From positions 186,001 through 250,000 of the forward strand of contig JAJNQB010000006.1 in NCBI GenBank assembly GCA_021155045.1: a stretch of 64,000 nt of DNA, in the 5' to 3' direction. Position numbers and translations under genes: made by a program. The stretch comes from Arcticibacter sp. GTDB lineage: Bacteria > Bacteroidota > Bacteroidia > 2-12-FULL-35-15. This document shows positions 37,102-46,369 of this stretch, piece by piece. The notes beneath the pieces are model-generated. The model saw nothing but the letters and a program-made list of their open reading frames with translations. It was not told where the DNA came from and searched no databases. Numbering within the stretch: position 1 is the first letter of the stretch; each line of letters starts with the position of its first letter.

Positions 37102-38517
37102 ATGAACAAATATTATTTAGGAATCGACTTAGGATCAACAACCTCAAAAGCTGTTATCATCAATGAAGAAGACGAAATTGTTGGAAGAGGTATTACCAAC
37201 ACAAGAGCAAATTATAAAGTAGCTGCCGATATTGCAAGAGAAGAAGCTATTTATGATGCAAGATTTACCCTGCTATCCAACATAATAAAACAGGATATGG
37301 AAGCTAAACCTGAATTTAAAAAATACATGGAGGATATTCGTACTGTTTTTCAGTATCAACAGTTTAAGAGAAGGATGGAAAGTCTTGAAAAGATGCTAAA
37401 GAAAACGGTAACGGAATTTACTTATGAGAATAAAAATGAAATCGAAAAAAAACTAAATACTATACTTGAAACAATACGTCCTAAAATTCGAAATGAATTT
37501 ATTCACGGAAATCTTGGGTCTAAAAATCAATTTTTCAGAGATATCGTTAGTGAAAAATACAATTTAGAAGTTAGTAAAATTGGAAAAGAATATTACGAAC
37601 CCTTAATGCTTGCTTTTGACAAAAGTATCACTCCAGTAGAGAATGAAATGGTTCAATATAACTTCAAAGAACTTGTACTTGAATCAATGACTGTATTAGA
37701 AGAAAAATATAAAGGACTTGCAAATGAACAAGAAGATGGCAGTAAAGAGGATTGGTATTATGCTGAATTAAATGCGGTAAAAAACAATTATAAAAATGTA
37801 GAGTATTCTCTTCGCGAGCATATTGAAACAATTGCAGGGCAAGAAATTCATATTGCTAAGATGGTTGGAACAGGCTATGGAAGAGCATTATTACCATTCC
37901 CTGAAGATTGTATTAAGTCAGAGATTTTATGCCATGCATTTGGAGCACACGCTGTTTTCCCAAACACAAGAACAGTTTTAGATATTGGTGGTCAAGATAC
38001 AAAAGCGATACAAGTGGATAGTTATGGATTAGTAACAAGTTTTCACATGAATGATAGATGTGCAGCAGGTTGCGGAAGATATTTAGGATACATCGCTGAT
38101 GAATTTGGGTTATCACTAAACGAACTTGGACCTGAAGCAAACAGCGCAACAAAAGAAACAACAATATGCTCAACGTGCACCGTATTTGCTGGTGCAGAAG
38201 TAAAAGAGTTATTACATAATGGAGAAGAACGTCCAAACATTCTTGCAGGTTTACACAAGGCAATTGTACAACGAGCAATGTCATTGATTGCTCGTTCGGG
38301 TGGTGTTAAAAACGAATTTACATTTACTGGTGGTGTAGCAAGAAATCAGGCAGTATTAAAATATGTTAAACAAATGGTAACTGATTCATACGGACAAGTT
38401 ACTATGAATATTCATACTGATTCAATTTTTATGGGAGCTCTTGGAGGTGCAATGTTCGCACGCAGAAACATTAGTGCTGACCTTCCAACGGCAAAAAAAA
38501 CAGCAACAACAAACTAA
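37102..38517 (+). CDS. bcrA: Class I benzoyl-CoA reductase, ATPase subunit BcrA-like
   Basis: A 471-residue member of the BadF/BadG/BcrA/BcrD ATPase family (ASKHA fold). The phosphate loop YYLGIDLGSTTSKAVII is at the start and a second, DIGGQDTKAIQ, near residue 294. C320 (RCAAGC) and C359 (CSTCTVFA) are 39 residues apart, which is the ligand spacing of the bridging 4Fe-4S cluster in these activases. A helical insert of about 170 residues after the first loop marks it as BcrA rather than BcrD. It hydrolyses ATP to push electrons from ferredoxin to BcrBC. Confidence 0.92.
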   Translation: MNKYYLGIDLGSTTSKAVIINEEDEIVGRGITNTRANYKVAADIAREEAIYDARFTLLSNIIKQDMEAKPEFKKYMEDIRTVFQYQQFKRRMESLEKMLKKTVTEFTYENKNEIEKKLNTILETIRPKIRNEFIHGNLGSKNQFFRDIVSEKYNLEVSKIGKEYYEPLMLAFDKSITPVENEMVQYNFKELVLESMTVLEEKYKGLANEQEDGSKEDWYYAELNAVKNNYKNVEYSLREHIETIAGQEIHIAKMVGTGYGRALLPFPEDCIKSEILCHAFGAHAVFPNTRTVLDIGGQDTKAIQVDSYGLVTSFHMNDRCAAGCGRYLGYIADEFGLSLNELGPEANSATKETTICSTCTVFAGAEVKELLHNGEERPNILAGLHKAIVQRAMSLIARSGGVKNEFTFTGGVARNQAVLKYVKQMVTDSYGQVTMNIHTDSIFMGALGGAMFARRNISADLPTAKKTATTN

Positions 38518-38528
38518 TAATTATTCAA

Positions 38529-39665
38529 ATGAAAGTTTTAGTATTAGGAGCAGGATTAATTGGAAAGGCAATTGCAGTTGACCTGAATACTAGGTATGAT
38601 GTAACCAGTGCCGATATCCAATTAAATGCACTTGAACAACTTTCGAAAACACATAAAATAAAAACAAAACAAGCAGACTTCAATGACAAGAAAGTTCTAA
38701 AAAATTTGATTCAGCCATTTGATCTAGTAGTATCAGCCGTTCCAGGATTTATGGGATTTAGTTTATTACAACAAATTATTGAAAATAAAAAAAACTGTGT
38801 CGATATTTCTTTCTTCCCTGAAAATGCATTGGAACTTGATACGTTGGCAAAGAAAAACAATGTAATAGTAATAGTAGATTGCGGTGTTGCTCCAGGTCTC
38901 TGTAATATACTTGCAGGTTATCATCATTCAATTTCAAAATTAAACAAATACGAATGTTTGGTTGGCGGACTTCCAATGGTAAGAGAGTGGCCTTATGAAT
39001 ATAAAGCAGTATTCTCGCCCATAGATGTAATTGAAGAGTACACACGACCTGCTCGTTATATAGAAAATGGGAAACAAATTGTTCGTGAAGCATTAAGCGA
39101 CCCAGAATTCATTTATTTCAAAGATATTGGAACTCTTGAATCATTTAATACTGATGGATTACGCACACTGGCTGATACAATGCCAGAAGTTCTTAACATG
39201 AAAGAAAAAACATTACGTTTTCCGGGGCATATTGAATTAATGAGAGTATTAAGAGAAACGGGTTTTTTTGACAAAAATAAAATCAATATAAATGGACAAA
39301 ATATTTCTCCGATAGAACTTACTAGTAAACTACTTTTTCTAAAATGGAAAATGAATGAAGACGAAGAAGATTTTACAGTAATGCGAGTAATGCTGGAAAA
39401 CGAGGTCGAACATATTATATATACTCTACTTGATAGAAAAGACAACAAAAACAATATAAGCTCTATGGCACGAACTACTGCATTTACTTGTACAGGAGCA
39501 GCAGAGTTAATATTAAAAGGTCTTTATAATTGGAAAGGAATATCTCCTCCTGAATATATTGGGAAAGACCATGAATGTTTTGAATATATTATTCAACATC
39601 TTACTAAGAAAAATATCATTCTAACAAAAGAAATAAAACAACTAAAAGAATATACAACCAATTAA
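38529..39665 (+). CDS. Saccharopine-dehydrogenase-like NAD(P)-binding protein inside bcr operon
   Basis: A 378-residue protein with an N-terminal Rossmann fold (VLVLGAGLIGKAIAVDL, residues 3-19), then DLVVSAVPGFMG and DCGVAPGLCNILAG, which are typical of saccharopine dehydrogenase and lysine 6-dehydrogenase relatives. The C-terminal part has LETFN-like and FTCTGAAELILKGL. It sits between bcrA and bcrD with 11-base gaps, so it is surely part of the operon. In Thauera bcrA and bcrD are adjacent. Its substrate is unknown. Amino-acid metabolism is not supported by any neighbour. A role in handling NAD(P)H, a CoA intermediate or assembly is speculative. Confidence 0.75.
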   Translation: MKVLVLGAGLIGKAIAVDLNTRYDVTSADIQLNALEQLSKTHKIKTKQADFNDKKVLKNLIQPFDLVVSAVPGFMGFSLLQQIIENKKNCVDISFFPENALELDTLAKKNNVIVIVDCGVAPGLCNILAGYHHSISKLNKYECLVGGLPMVREWPYEYKAVFSPIDVIEEYTRPARYIENGKQIVREALSDPEFIYFKDIGTLESFNTDGLRTLADTMPEVLNMKEKTLRFPGHIELMRVLRETGFFDKNKININGQNISPIELTSKLLFLKWKMNEDEEDFTVMRVMLENEVEHIIYTLLDRKDNKNNISSMARTTAFTCTGAAELILKGLYNWKGISPPEYIGKDHECFEYIIQHLTKKNIILTKEIKQLKEYTTN

Positions 39666-39676
39666 AACCATAATGC

Positions 39677-40534
39677 ATGGAAAAAATAATATATACAATG
39701 GGAGTTGATGTTGGAGGAAGCTATGTGAAAGCCGTTCTGATGTCCTATGACAAAATAAACGGTAATCATAAACTAATCGACAAACAAACTGAAAAAATCA
39801 GAAAACGAAATCCAAAAGATGTTGTTGTAGATGCAGTAGATATGATTTTAGACCGAAACAAATTAAACTACCACAAAGATATTTCCTATTTGGCATCAAC
39901 AGGTGAAGGAGAAATGGTAGAGAAAAAAACAGGACATTTTTATAGCATGACTTCACATGCAAGAGGAGGAATTTATTTTGCACCACAAGCAAAAACAGTT
40001 GTGGATATGGGTGGTTTGTACGTTCGTGCTATTAAAGTTGATCCGAGAGGTAAAGTGATGGATTATAAAATGACAGGACAATGTGCTTCTGGATCTGGGC
40101 AGTTTATCGAAAATATATCACGCTATCTTGGCTTAGCGATTGAAGAAGTAGGTGAAATTTCTTTAAAAGCTGATAATCCAGAAGTGCCATCAGGAATTTG
40201 TGCAGTATTAGCCGAAACAGATGTTATCAATCTAGTATCAAAAGGACTGTCAACTCCCAATATTGTAAAAGGAATTAATCTATCAATTGCACAACGTGTA
40301 ATTAAACTTTTAGGTTCACTCAATACAGAATCTCCAATTGTATTAGTTGGAGGAATGGGGATGAACGTTGGAATGGTGCAAGCAATAGAAGAGTTGTCGC
40401 AAGAAAACAAGAAAAAAACATTTGAATTTATTTCCCATCCAGATGCAATTTACTCCGGAGCAATAGGAGCTGCCTTGTGGGGAGGATATAGATTTTATAA
40501 ACTAAAAGAAAAAGATTTAGTATTACATAATTAA
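39677..40534 (+). CDS. bcrD: Class I benzoyl-CoA reductase, ATPase subunit BcrD-like
   Basis: A 285-residue ATPase of the BadG/BcrD type. YTMGVDVGGSYVKAVLM is the phosphate loop, VVDMGGLYVRAIKVD the second. C136 (QCASGSGQFIENIS) and C175 (GICAVLAETDVINLVSKG) are 39 residues apart, as in BcrA and other activases. It pairs with BcrA as the ATP-driven electron activator. The length matches Thauera BcrD (about 282). It follows the saccharopine-dehydrogenase-like gene after 11 bases. Confidence 0.92.
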   Translation: MEKIIYTMGVDVGGSYVKAVLMSYDKINGNHKLIDKQTEKIRKRNPKDVVVDAVDMILDRNKLNYHKDISYLASTGEGEMVEKKTGHFYSMTSHARGGIYFAPQAKTVVDMGGLYVRAIKVDPRGKVMDYKMTGQCASGSGQFIENISRYLGLAIEEVGEISLKADNPEVPSGICAVLAETDVINLVSKGLSTPNIVKGINLSIAQRVIKLLGSLNTESPIVLVGGMGMNVGMVQAIEELSQENKKKTFEFISHPDAIYSGAIGAALWGGYRFYKLKEKDLVLHN

Positions 40535-40544
40535 TTCAAAAAAA

Positions 40545-40901
40545 ATGAAAACAACTTCTCTCGTTTTAGGATTGATTGCTCTGCTATTATTTTCTTGTAA
40601 AAAAGACAATGATTTACAGCCTGCAAACAATGGCAATACGCCAAATTCATTCACATTTACACAACTCTATGCCGACAAAGATTCCATTAAACTAAGTACT
40701 TCAATCGTGATTACGGCTATTACAACTGGAAACAACTTAATCTACACATGGGATGTTCCATTAGGGGTTGTAAATGGAGGATTAGGAAATGAAATCACAT
40801 TTACAGGATGTTGTGCTGGCGATCATCTGATCAAATGTAAAGTAACAAACGGAGTTGATACGATACAACATCAAATGAATATGTATGTAAAACTACCATA
40901 G
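40545..40901 (+). CDS. Small lipoprotein in the bcr operon
   Basis: A 118-residue lipoprotein. MKTTSLVLGLIALLLFSCKKD has a lipobox with Cys 18 and a following KKD. The rest looks like an all-beta PKD or Ig-like domain, with NLIYTWDVPLG and GDHLIKCKVTNGVDTIQH. It lies 10 bases after bcrD. I do not recognise a specific family. With the next gene it forms an exported pair within a catabolic operon. Confidence 0.65.
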   Translation: MKTTSLVLGLIALLLFSCKKDNDLQPANNGNTPNSFTFTQLYADKDSIKLSTSIVITAITTGNNLIYTWDVPLGVVNGGLGNEITFTGCCAGDHLIKCKVTNGVDTIQHQMNMYVKLP

Positions 40902-40929
40902 AAAAAGATAAACTATAAAACACACACAT

Positions 40930-42030
40930 ATGAAAAACTACATTACATTTTTTGTTGCTTTTTGCATTACAAGCATTGTTTATGCACAAATCACAATTAC
41001 ATCAACCGACTTGCCGCAAGCAGGAGAAACGTATCTTATATCCACAGATACCACTCCAACTATTTCATTGGGAACCCCAAGTCCAAGTTTTCAATCATGG
41101 AATTTTAGTGCATTATCCGAAGATTATCCAAGTGTGCCTACATACGGCTTAACTTCTTCTACTCCATATGCAAGTGTTTTTACATCATCAAACCTTTATA
41201 CTTATGGTCCAGCAGCAATGTTTGGTAGTTTTTTCGGAGGAGCACCTGTAAACTCACAAGGAATGAACAAAGGTTATATGTTTTGGAAAACAGATGTAGG
41301 AGGCTTATCTATTGTTGGTTTTAGAGCAGATTCGGGATCATTCGCAAATATAAATGTTTTTGAAAACCCAATGGAATTGCTTATTGGCACTCCAACTACT
41401 TATGGTAGTACTTTTAATAACACAGGAAGATGGGTGTTGCCAATGAATGTGAATCCATTTGATGTAGATACTTTTTATGTGAATAGGGTTACAAAAACAC
41501 TCACAACTGATGCCTGGGGGAGTGTAACTACACCCATTTCTACTTACTCAAATGTTATTCGGATTCATGAATATTTAATAAAAGTAGATAGTGCATATGC
41601 ACAAATGGGGACAACTCCTGCTTATTCATTAGAACTAATGAGAGATACATTAAACAATTATATTTTTATGACAAATGGATTGCATTATCCTGTTTGTATA
41701 GTTCATGCCGACAAAAACAATTTAATAAAAAATGTTGAATATTACAATATGACATTTCTATCTTCAGAATCACTAACTTCTGAAGAACAAGTAAAAACAT
41801 ATCCCAACCCATTTTCATCGGTGTGTACTATTGATATACCCTCTGACTTTTTAAGAGGAAACATACACTTTAATTTATTTGACAATACTGGTAAACGAGT
41901 GTATAAATATCAAACAAAAGAAAATAAAATCAACTTGCAAAACGATAATTATAAAGCAGGAATCTATTTCTACACTATTGAAAACTCAAAAGGAGAAATT
42001 TTTAAAGGAAAATTATTAATTACTAATTAA
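40930..42030 (+). CDS. T9SS-exported protein in the bcr operon
   Basis: A 366-residue exported protein of unknown function. It has a signal peptide (residues about 1-19, ending VYA), a beta-rich body with repeated T/S/Y-rich strands, and a C-terminal sorting tail with TYPNPFSSVC and GIYFYTIENSKGEIFKGKLLI. It is probably exported by the type IX system to the surface. It stands between the lipoprotein and the CoA ligase gene (3 bases before the latter's GTG/ATG), so it is co-transcribed with aromatic catabolism genes. A role in capture or transport of aromatic substrate is only a guess. Confidence 0.75.
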   Translation: MKNYITFFVAFCITSIVYAQITITSTDLPQAGETYLISTDTTPTISLGTPSPSFQSWNFSALSEDYPSVPTYGLTSSTPYASVFTSSNLYTYGPAAMFGSFFGGAPVNSQGMNKGYMFWKTDVGGLSIVGFRADSGSFANINVFENPMELLIGTPTTYGSTFNNTGRWVLPMNVNPFDVDTFYVNRVTKTLTTDAWGSVTTPISTYSNVIRIHEYLIKVDSAYAQMGTTPAYSLELMRDTLNNYIFMTNGLHYPVCIVHADKNNLIKNVEYYNMTFLSSESLTSEEQVKTYPNPFSSVCTIDIPSDFLRGNIHFNLFDNTGKRVYKYQTKENKINLQNDNYKAGIYFYTIENSKGEIFKGKLLITN

Positions 42031-42036
42031 TACGTG

Positions 42037-43782
42037 ATGCAATACCTTGAATCCGATAAAAAAATAGGAAACATTATTCCAAATATAGCATTGCTATTAA
42101 ATCATTGTGTAGATAAATTTGAAAATAAAATTGTTTATCAGGAAAAAAATATAAAAGGAATATATGAAGGGATAAGTTGGAAATCTTTTTATGATAATAT
42201 ACAAAACATTGCATATAATTTACAAAAAGTAGGATTTCAAAAAGGTGAAAAGATTGTTATTTTTTCGCGAAATTCCTTAAACATGCTTCAGCTTGAACTT
42301 GCGGTGATGGCTTATGGAGGGGTTGTAGTTCCTATATTTGCTAACTTCAAAAAAGATACTGCTGAATTACTAATAAATCACTCTGATGCCAAATGGCTGT
42401 TTGTTCATGGAGATACTCAATTATCTAATATTAGTTTTGAATTAAAAATAAAACAAATTTATTCTTTTAACACAGTTAAAGATTCTCGATTTAACAATCT
42501 TAAATATTTTAGTGAATTGTTGGTGGCAAGACCAAAAAACACATCTGTGTTTGATACTACAATAACTCCCGATACTGTTTGTTTAAATATGTACACATCA
42601 GGAACAATGGGAATCCCTAAATGTGTTCAGTTAATGCATAAAAATATTTTATCTCAACAAGCAGCATTAAGTCTTGTATGGGATGTAAATGAAAATGATC
42701 GCTTCTTGTCCTATTTGCCTTGGCATCACAGCTTTGGAGGTATTTTTGAATTATTTACAGCACTATATAGTGGAGCTACTTTTTTTTTAGAAAGTAGTTA
42801 TGGGAGAGATGCAAACGAGATATTTCAAAATTGGAAAATAATTAAACCAACTGTATTTTTTAGTGTTCCAAAAGTTTACCAGTCCTTATATGATTTAACA
42901 AGAGAAAGTAAAGAAGCAGAAAATGTTTTTTTTAATTCGGGATTGAAATTTATTTTTACTGCCGCTGCTGCATTACCTGAAAAACTTTCTAATGAGTTTG
43001 AAAAAAGAAATATACCAGTAGTTGAAGGTTGGGGATTAACAGAAACATCCCCATGTTGCACACTAACGGATCCCAAACAAAAAAGAGTAGCAGGAGTAGT
43101 TGGAAAACCAATTCCAGGAGTAAGTATAAGAATTGCAGATGATGATGAAATTCAGGTTAAAGGTCCCAATGTTATGCTTTGTTATTACAATAATGATGAG
43201 GCAAATAAAGAAATTTTTACAGAAGATGGTTGGTACCGAACAGGAGATGTTGGAGAAATAGTAGAAAGCGGTTTAAAATTAATTTCAAGAAAAGATCGAA
43301 TTTTTAAACTTTCGAATGGCGAAAAAGTAATTCCAACAGATTTAGAAAAAGCAATTGAATTAAAATGTCATTATGTACAATATGCAGTTGTTTCTGGAAG
43401 TGGAGAAGAACATCCTGTGGCATTAATTTTTCCAAACAAAAAATTGTTAGAAAAACCAGATTATGAATTATCACCAGAAGAAGGCTGTTTCTGTCCGCGT
43501 AGCCTTAATGAACTTGGTAGATGCTTAACAGGTTGTCTTCATCTAGCAAATGAGAGTATTGGTCAAAAATTTGCCAAAGTAAAGTCCGCTGCTATTATTC
43601 TTGATGAATTATCGCTGGAGAATAATACATTAACACCCTCTATGAAAGTTGCTCCAAAAAATGTAGTTGAAAGATACCGAAATCACCTATTAAATTTATA
43701 TGGAACAAACGTGCCTGTTGAAGAAGAAGTTTATATCATCGAATTAAATGCAGCAAAAAAAACAGGACCATGTACAAAATAA
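42037..43782 (+). CDS. AMP-binding acyl-CoA ligase (long-chain type)
   Basis: A 581-residue adenylate-forming ligase. YTSGTMGIPKCVQLMHKNIL is the ATP-binding loop, GWGLTETSP the A5 motif, WYRTGDVGE the A7 motif, and TPSMKVAP near the end carries the catalytic Lys. It resembles long-chain acyl-CoA synthetases more than the roughly 525-residue benzoate-CoA ligases. A Cys-rich stretch in the C-terminal part, C484-x-C486-x9-C496-x3-C500, is not usual for the family. By position it may activate an aromatic or alicyclic acid for this pathway; the substrate is unknown. ATG 42037; a GTG directly before it is possible. Confidence 0.8.
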   Translation: MQYLESDKKIGNIIPNIALLLNHCVDKFENKIVYQEKNIKGIYEGISWKSFYDNIQNIAYNLQKVGFQKGEKIVIFSRNSLNMLQLELAVMAYGGVVVPIFANFKKDTAELLINHSDAKWLFVHGDTQLSNISFELKIKQIYSFNTVKDSRFNNLKYFSELLVARPKNTSVFDTTITPDTVCLNMYTSGTMGIPKCVQLMHKNILSQQAALSLVWDVNENDRFLSYLPWHHSFGGIFELFTALYSGATFFLESSYGRDANEIFQNWKIIKPTVFFSVPKVYQSLYDLTRESKEAENVFFNSGLKFIFTAAAALPEKLSNEFEKRNIPVVEGWGLTETSPCCTLTDPKQKRVAGVVGKPIPGVSIRIADDDEIQVKGPNVMLCYYNNDEANKEIFTEDGWYRTGDVGEIVESGLKLISRKDRIFKLSNGEKVIPTDLEKAIELKCHYVQYAVVSGSGEEHPVALIFPNKKLLEKPDYELSPEEGCFCPRSLNELGRCLTGCLHLANESIGQKFAKVKSAAIILDELSLENNTLTPSMKVAPKNVVERYRNHLLNLYGTNVPVEEEVYIIELNAAKKTGPCTK

Positions 43783-44981
43783 ATGCAACAGAAAAGATGA
43801 AAAAAATAATGGGAGAATATTTTCTTTCATTAGAAAATGGTAAGAAAAAAATTGCTTGGTGTACAAGCGTTGGTCCAGCTGAATTATTACGCTCATTTGG
43901 GTTTGAAGTTTATTTTCCAGAGAACCATGGCGCACTAATGGGAGCAACACGTACTGCAATGGATTATATACCAGAAGCAGTTAAGTGTGGATATTCAGGA
44001 CATGTTTGTTCATACACTACTGCAGATATAGGATCCTACTTAAAAAAAGAATCACCATTAAAAACACATTACGGAATGAAAGGGCATCCTAAGCCCGATT
44101 TGATTGCCTACAACACTAATCAATGTCGCGAAGTACAAGATTGGTTCCAATTTTTTGCAGATGAGTTTAAATGTCCAATCGTTGGAATTCAGCCACCACG
44201 ACATATTGATGAAGTTACACAAGATGAAATAGATTTGGTTGTGAAACAGTTTAAAAACATGATTCCAATTTGTGAGCAAGTTAGCGGACAAAAATATAAC
44301 GAACAAAAATTTAAAGAAACTGTTCGATTAAGCAAAGAGGCAACTTTGTTATGGCAAAAAGTATTAAAAACATCTACTGCACTTAATGCACCTTTAAGTT
44401 TTTTTGACGGAACAATTCACATGGGACCAATCGTTGTGTTACGAGGCACACAAGTAGCAAAAGATTATTATACTGAACTTCTTGCTGAACTGGAAGAGAA
44501 TGTAAAAATTGGAAGAGGTTTTCTTCCACAAACAAAAACAAGAATTTTTTGGGAGGGAATGCCTATTTGGGGGAAATTAAGAATGTTAAGTGATTTATTT
44601 ACTTCCAATAATTCAGCAGTAGTAGCATCAACATATTGCAGTAGTTGGGTGTTCGATAAGTTTGATGAAAACGACCCTTGGAATTCTACTGCTAGAGCAT
44701 ATACCGAAATATTCATAAACAGAAGTGAAAAAGCAAAAATGAAAATGCTTGCCGATTGGTTTAAAGAATATAAAATAGACGGAATTGTTTATCATGATTC
44801 AAAAACATGTTTTAACAATTCGAATGCTAAGTTTGGTATGCCTTTAAGGTTAAAAAAAATTTCTGGAGTTCCTTCTTTAGTTATTGAAGGAGATTTATGT
44901 GATTTGCGATTTTTTAGTGAAGGACAAAGTATTACTAAAATTGAAACTTTTATAGAGCAATTGGAAGAACAAAAAGTGTAA
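43770..44981 (+). CDS. Extra BcrB/HgdB-like dehydratase-family subunit
   Basis: A 403-residue member of the 2-hydroxyacyl-CoA dehydratase D family. IAWCTSVGPAELLRSFGFEVYFPENHGALMG and GHVCSYTTADIGSYLKK match the BcrB-type layout, and NTNQC, VASTYCSSW, DSKTCFNNSN and EGDLCDLRFF supply more Cys. It is a paralogue of the bcrB product rather than of bcrC. No matching second subunit is in the window. It overlaps the ligase gene by 13 bases. It may work with the unusual reductase-activase fusion at 48.7 kb. Dehydratase, reductase or double-cubane cluster protein are all possible. Confidence 0.82.
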   Translation: MYKINATEKMKKIMGEYFLSLENGKKKIAWCTSVGPAELLRSFGFEVYFPENHGALMGATRTAMDYIPEAVKCGYSGHVCSYTTADIGSYLKKESPLKTHYGMKGHPKPDLIAYNTNQCREVQDWFQFFADEFKCPIVGIQPPRHIDEVTQDEIDLVVKQFKNMIPICEQVSGQKYNEQKFKETVRLSKEATLLWQKVLKTSTALNAPLSFFDGTIHMGPIVVLRGTQVAKDYYTELLAELEENVKIGRGFLPQTKTRIFWEGMPIWGKLRMLSDLFTSNNSAVVASTYCSSWVFDKFDENDPWNSTARAYTEIFINRSEKAKMKMLADWFKEYKIDGIVYHDSKTCFNNSNAKFGMPLRLKKISGVPSLVIEGDLCDLRFFSEGQSITKIETFIEQLEEQKV

Positions 44982-45087
44982 TAAAAAATAAATGTTTTGG
45001 TAAATAAAAATTAATAAGCAGGTTGATTTTGTTTTATAAACAGTGTTAAATCCACAATAAATATTAATAGAAAAAATAGTTGCCGTT

Positions 45088-46284
45088 ATGAAGAAAGTTA
45101 AATCAATGTTTCCTGATGCAAAAATTCCCTACGGAACATGGGGTAGTAGTTATTTTCCTGCTTGGCAAACATCTCCACTTGCCGAAGTTAATATTGCTCA
45201 ATTTGCTGGCGAGTCTATGGCAAGAATCATGAGTATAAGAAAAACACCAATCACTCATATAGATTATTTAGTAATAGGATCCACCGTTCCTTGGCATTAT
45301 AAATTTTGGAATGCTACAGTTGTTGCAAATTGTATGGGTAAAAGAGTTGCAGGTTATCAAATGGAACAAGCATGTGCAACTGGTTTACAAGCGATTATTC
45401 TTGCTGCTGCTCAGGTTCAAAGCGGAGCAAGTGAAACTGTTGGAGTACTTACTTTTGATCGTACTAGTGATTCACCAGTTGGTGTTTTTCCTGAAAGAAG
45501 GGCATATAGAAGGACAGAAGTAATAAGTGATATCTGGGATAATTTTGGATTTGATCCTTCAACAGGAACCGCAATGTTGGCTTCTGCAGGAAATGTTGCA
45601 AGAAAATATAAAATTGAAAAAAAAGAAGTAGATGAGCTTACAGCATATCGTTACGAACAATATTTTACTGCAAGAGATTCTGGTTTTGTTAAAAGAATTG
45701 CTGTTCCCCTTGAAATACTGAATATGCAGGGGAAATCGATGGGTATTATAGAAGATGATATTGGTGTGAAAAAAATTTCATTGGATACGCTGTGTGCAAT
45801 GCGCGAATTAGATTCATGTGTTACCAGTGGAACACAAACACATGCTGCTGATGGCATGGCAACATTGTTGGTTACATCTACTAACAAAGCAAAAGAATTA
45901 AGTAAAAAAGCCAATATTGATATTCAATTTATTGCAAAAGCTGAAGTACGTGTTGGAGCGTCTCTTATGCCCGAAGCACCAGCAATTGCTGTTCAAAAAT
46001 TACTTAAACAAACAGGCTTAAATATGCAAGATATAAGAGTAGTAAAAAACCATAACCCATTTGCTATTAATGATGTGGTGTTTTCTAAAGTATTGAATTA
46101 TAATTGGAAAAAAATGAATAACACAGGAAGTCCTTTGGTTTGGGGGCATCCGCAAGGACCAACATTGACCCGAGTTACTATTGAAGCATTAGAAGAAGCT
46201 GTTGATTTAGGAGGGGGGTATGTTTTAATTTTTGGATGTGCTGCAGGTGATGTTGGTATAGCTTCAATTTTTAAAGTAAGTTAA
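45088..46284 (+). CDS. Thiolase (acyl-CoA C-acyltransferase)
   Basis: A 398-residue thiolase. C96 in EQACATGLQA is the acylated nucleophile, the NHNPFAIND segment near residue 322 gives the usual Asn/His position, GHPQGPT near 353 holds the catalytic His, and the FGCAAGDVG end supplies the second Cys. It is divergent from common FadA/AtoB sequences. Beside the benzoyl-CoA genes it would suit 3-oxopimeloyl-CoA thiolysis to glutaryl-CoA and acetyl-CoA (inference). The 106-base gap before it shows no FNR-like dyad. Confidence 0.85.
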   Translation: MKKVKSMFPDAKIPYGTWGSSYFPAWQTSPLAEVNIAQFAGESMARIMSIRKTPITHIDYLVIGSTVPWHYKFWNATVVANCMGKRVAGYQMEQACATGLQAIILAAAQVQSGASETVGVLTFDRTSDSPVGVFPERRAYRRTEVISDIWDNFGFDPSTGTAMLASAGNVARKYKIEKKEVDELTAYRYEQYFTARDSGFVKRIAVPLEILNMQGKSMGIIEDDIGVKKISLDTLCAMRELDSCVTSGTQTHAADGMATLLVTSTNKAKELSKKANIDIQFIAKAEVRVGASLMPEAPAIAVQKLLKQTGLNMQDIRVVKNHNPFAINDVVFSKVLNYNWKKMNNTGSPLVWGHPQGPTLTRVTIEALEEAVDLGGGYVLIFGCAAGDVGIASIFKVS

Positions 46285-46369
46285 TCAAAAATTTAAAAAG
46301 CAAAAGAAAATTACTGGAATTGAAATACAAAAAAATAATAAAGGTAAATACATAATAAAAATACGCTGT

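Noticed and set aside
34564..40534. Class II (tungsten, Bam-type) benzoyl-CoA reductase
   Set aside because: No BamB-like aldehyde oxidoreductase or other bam subunits are present. The four genes fit the ATP-dependent Bcr type, and the BamA-like gene is shared by both routes.
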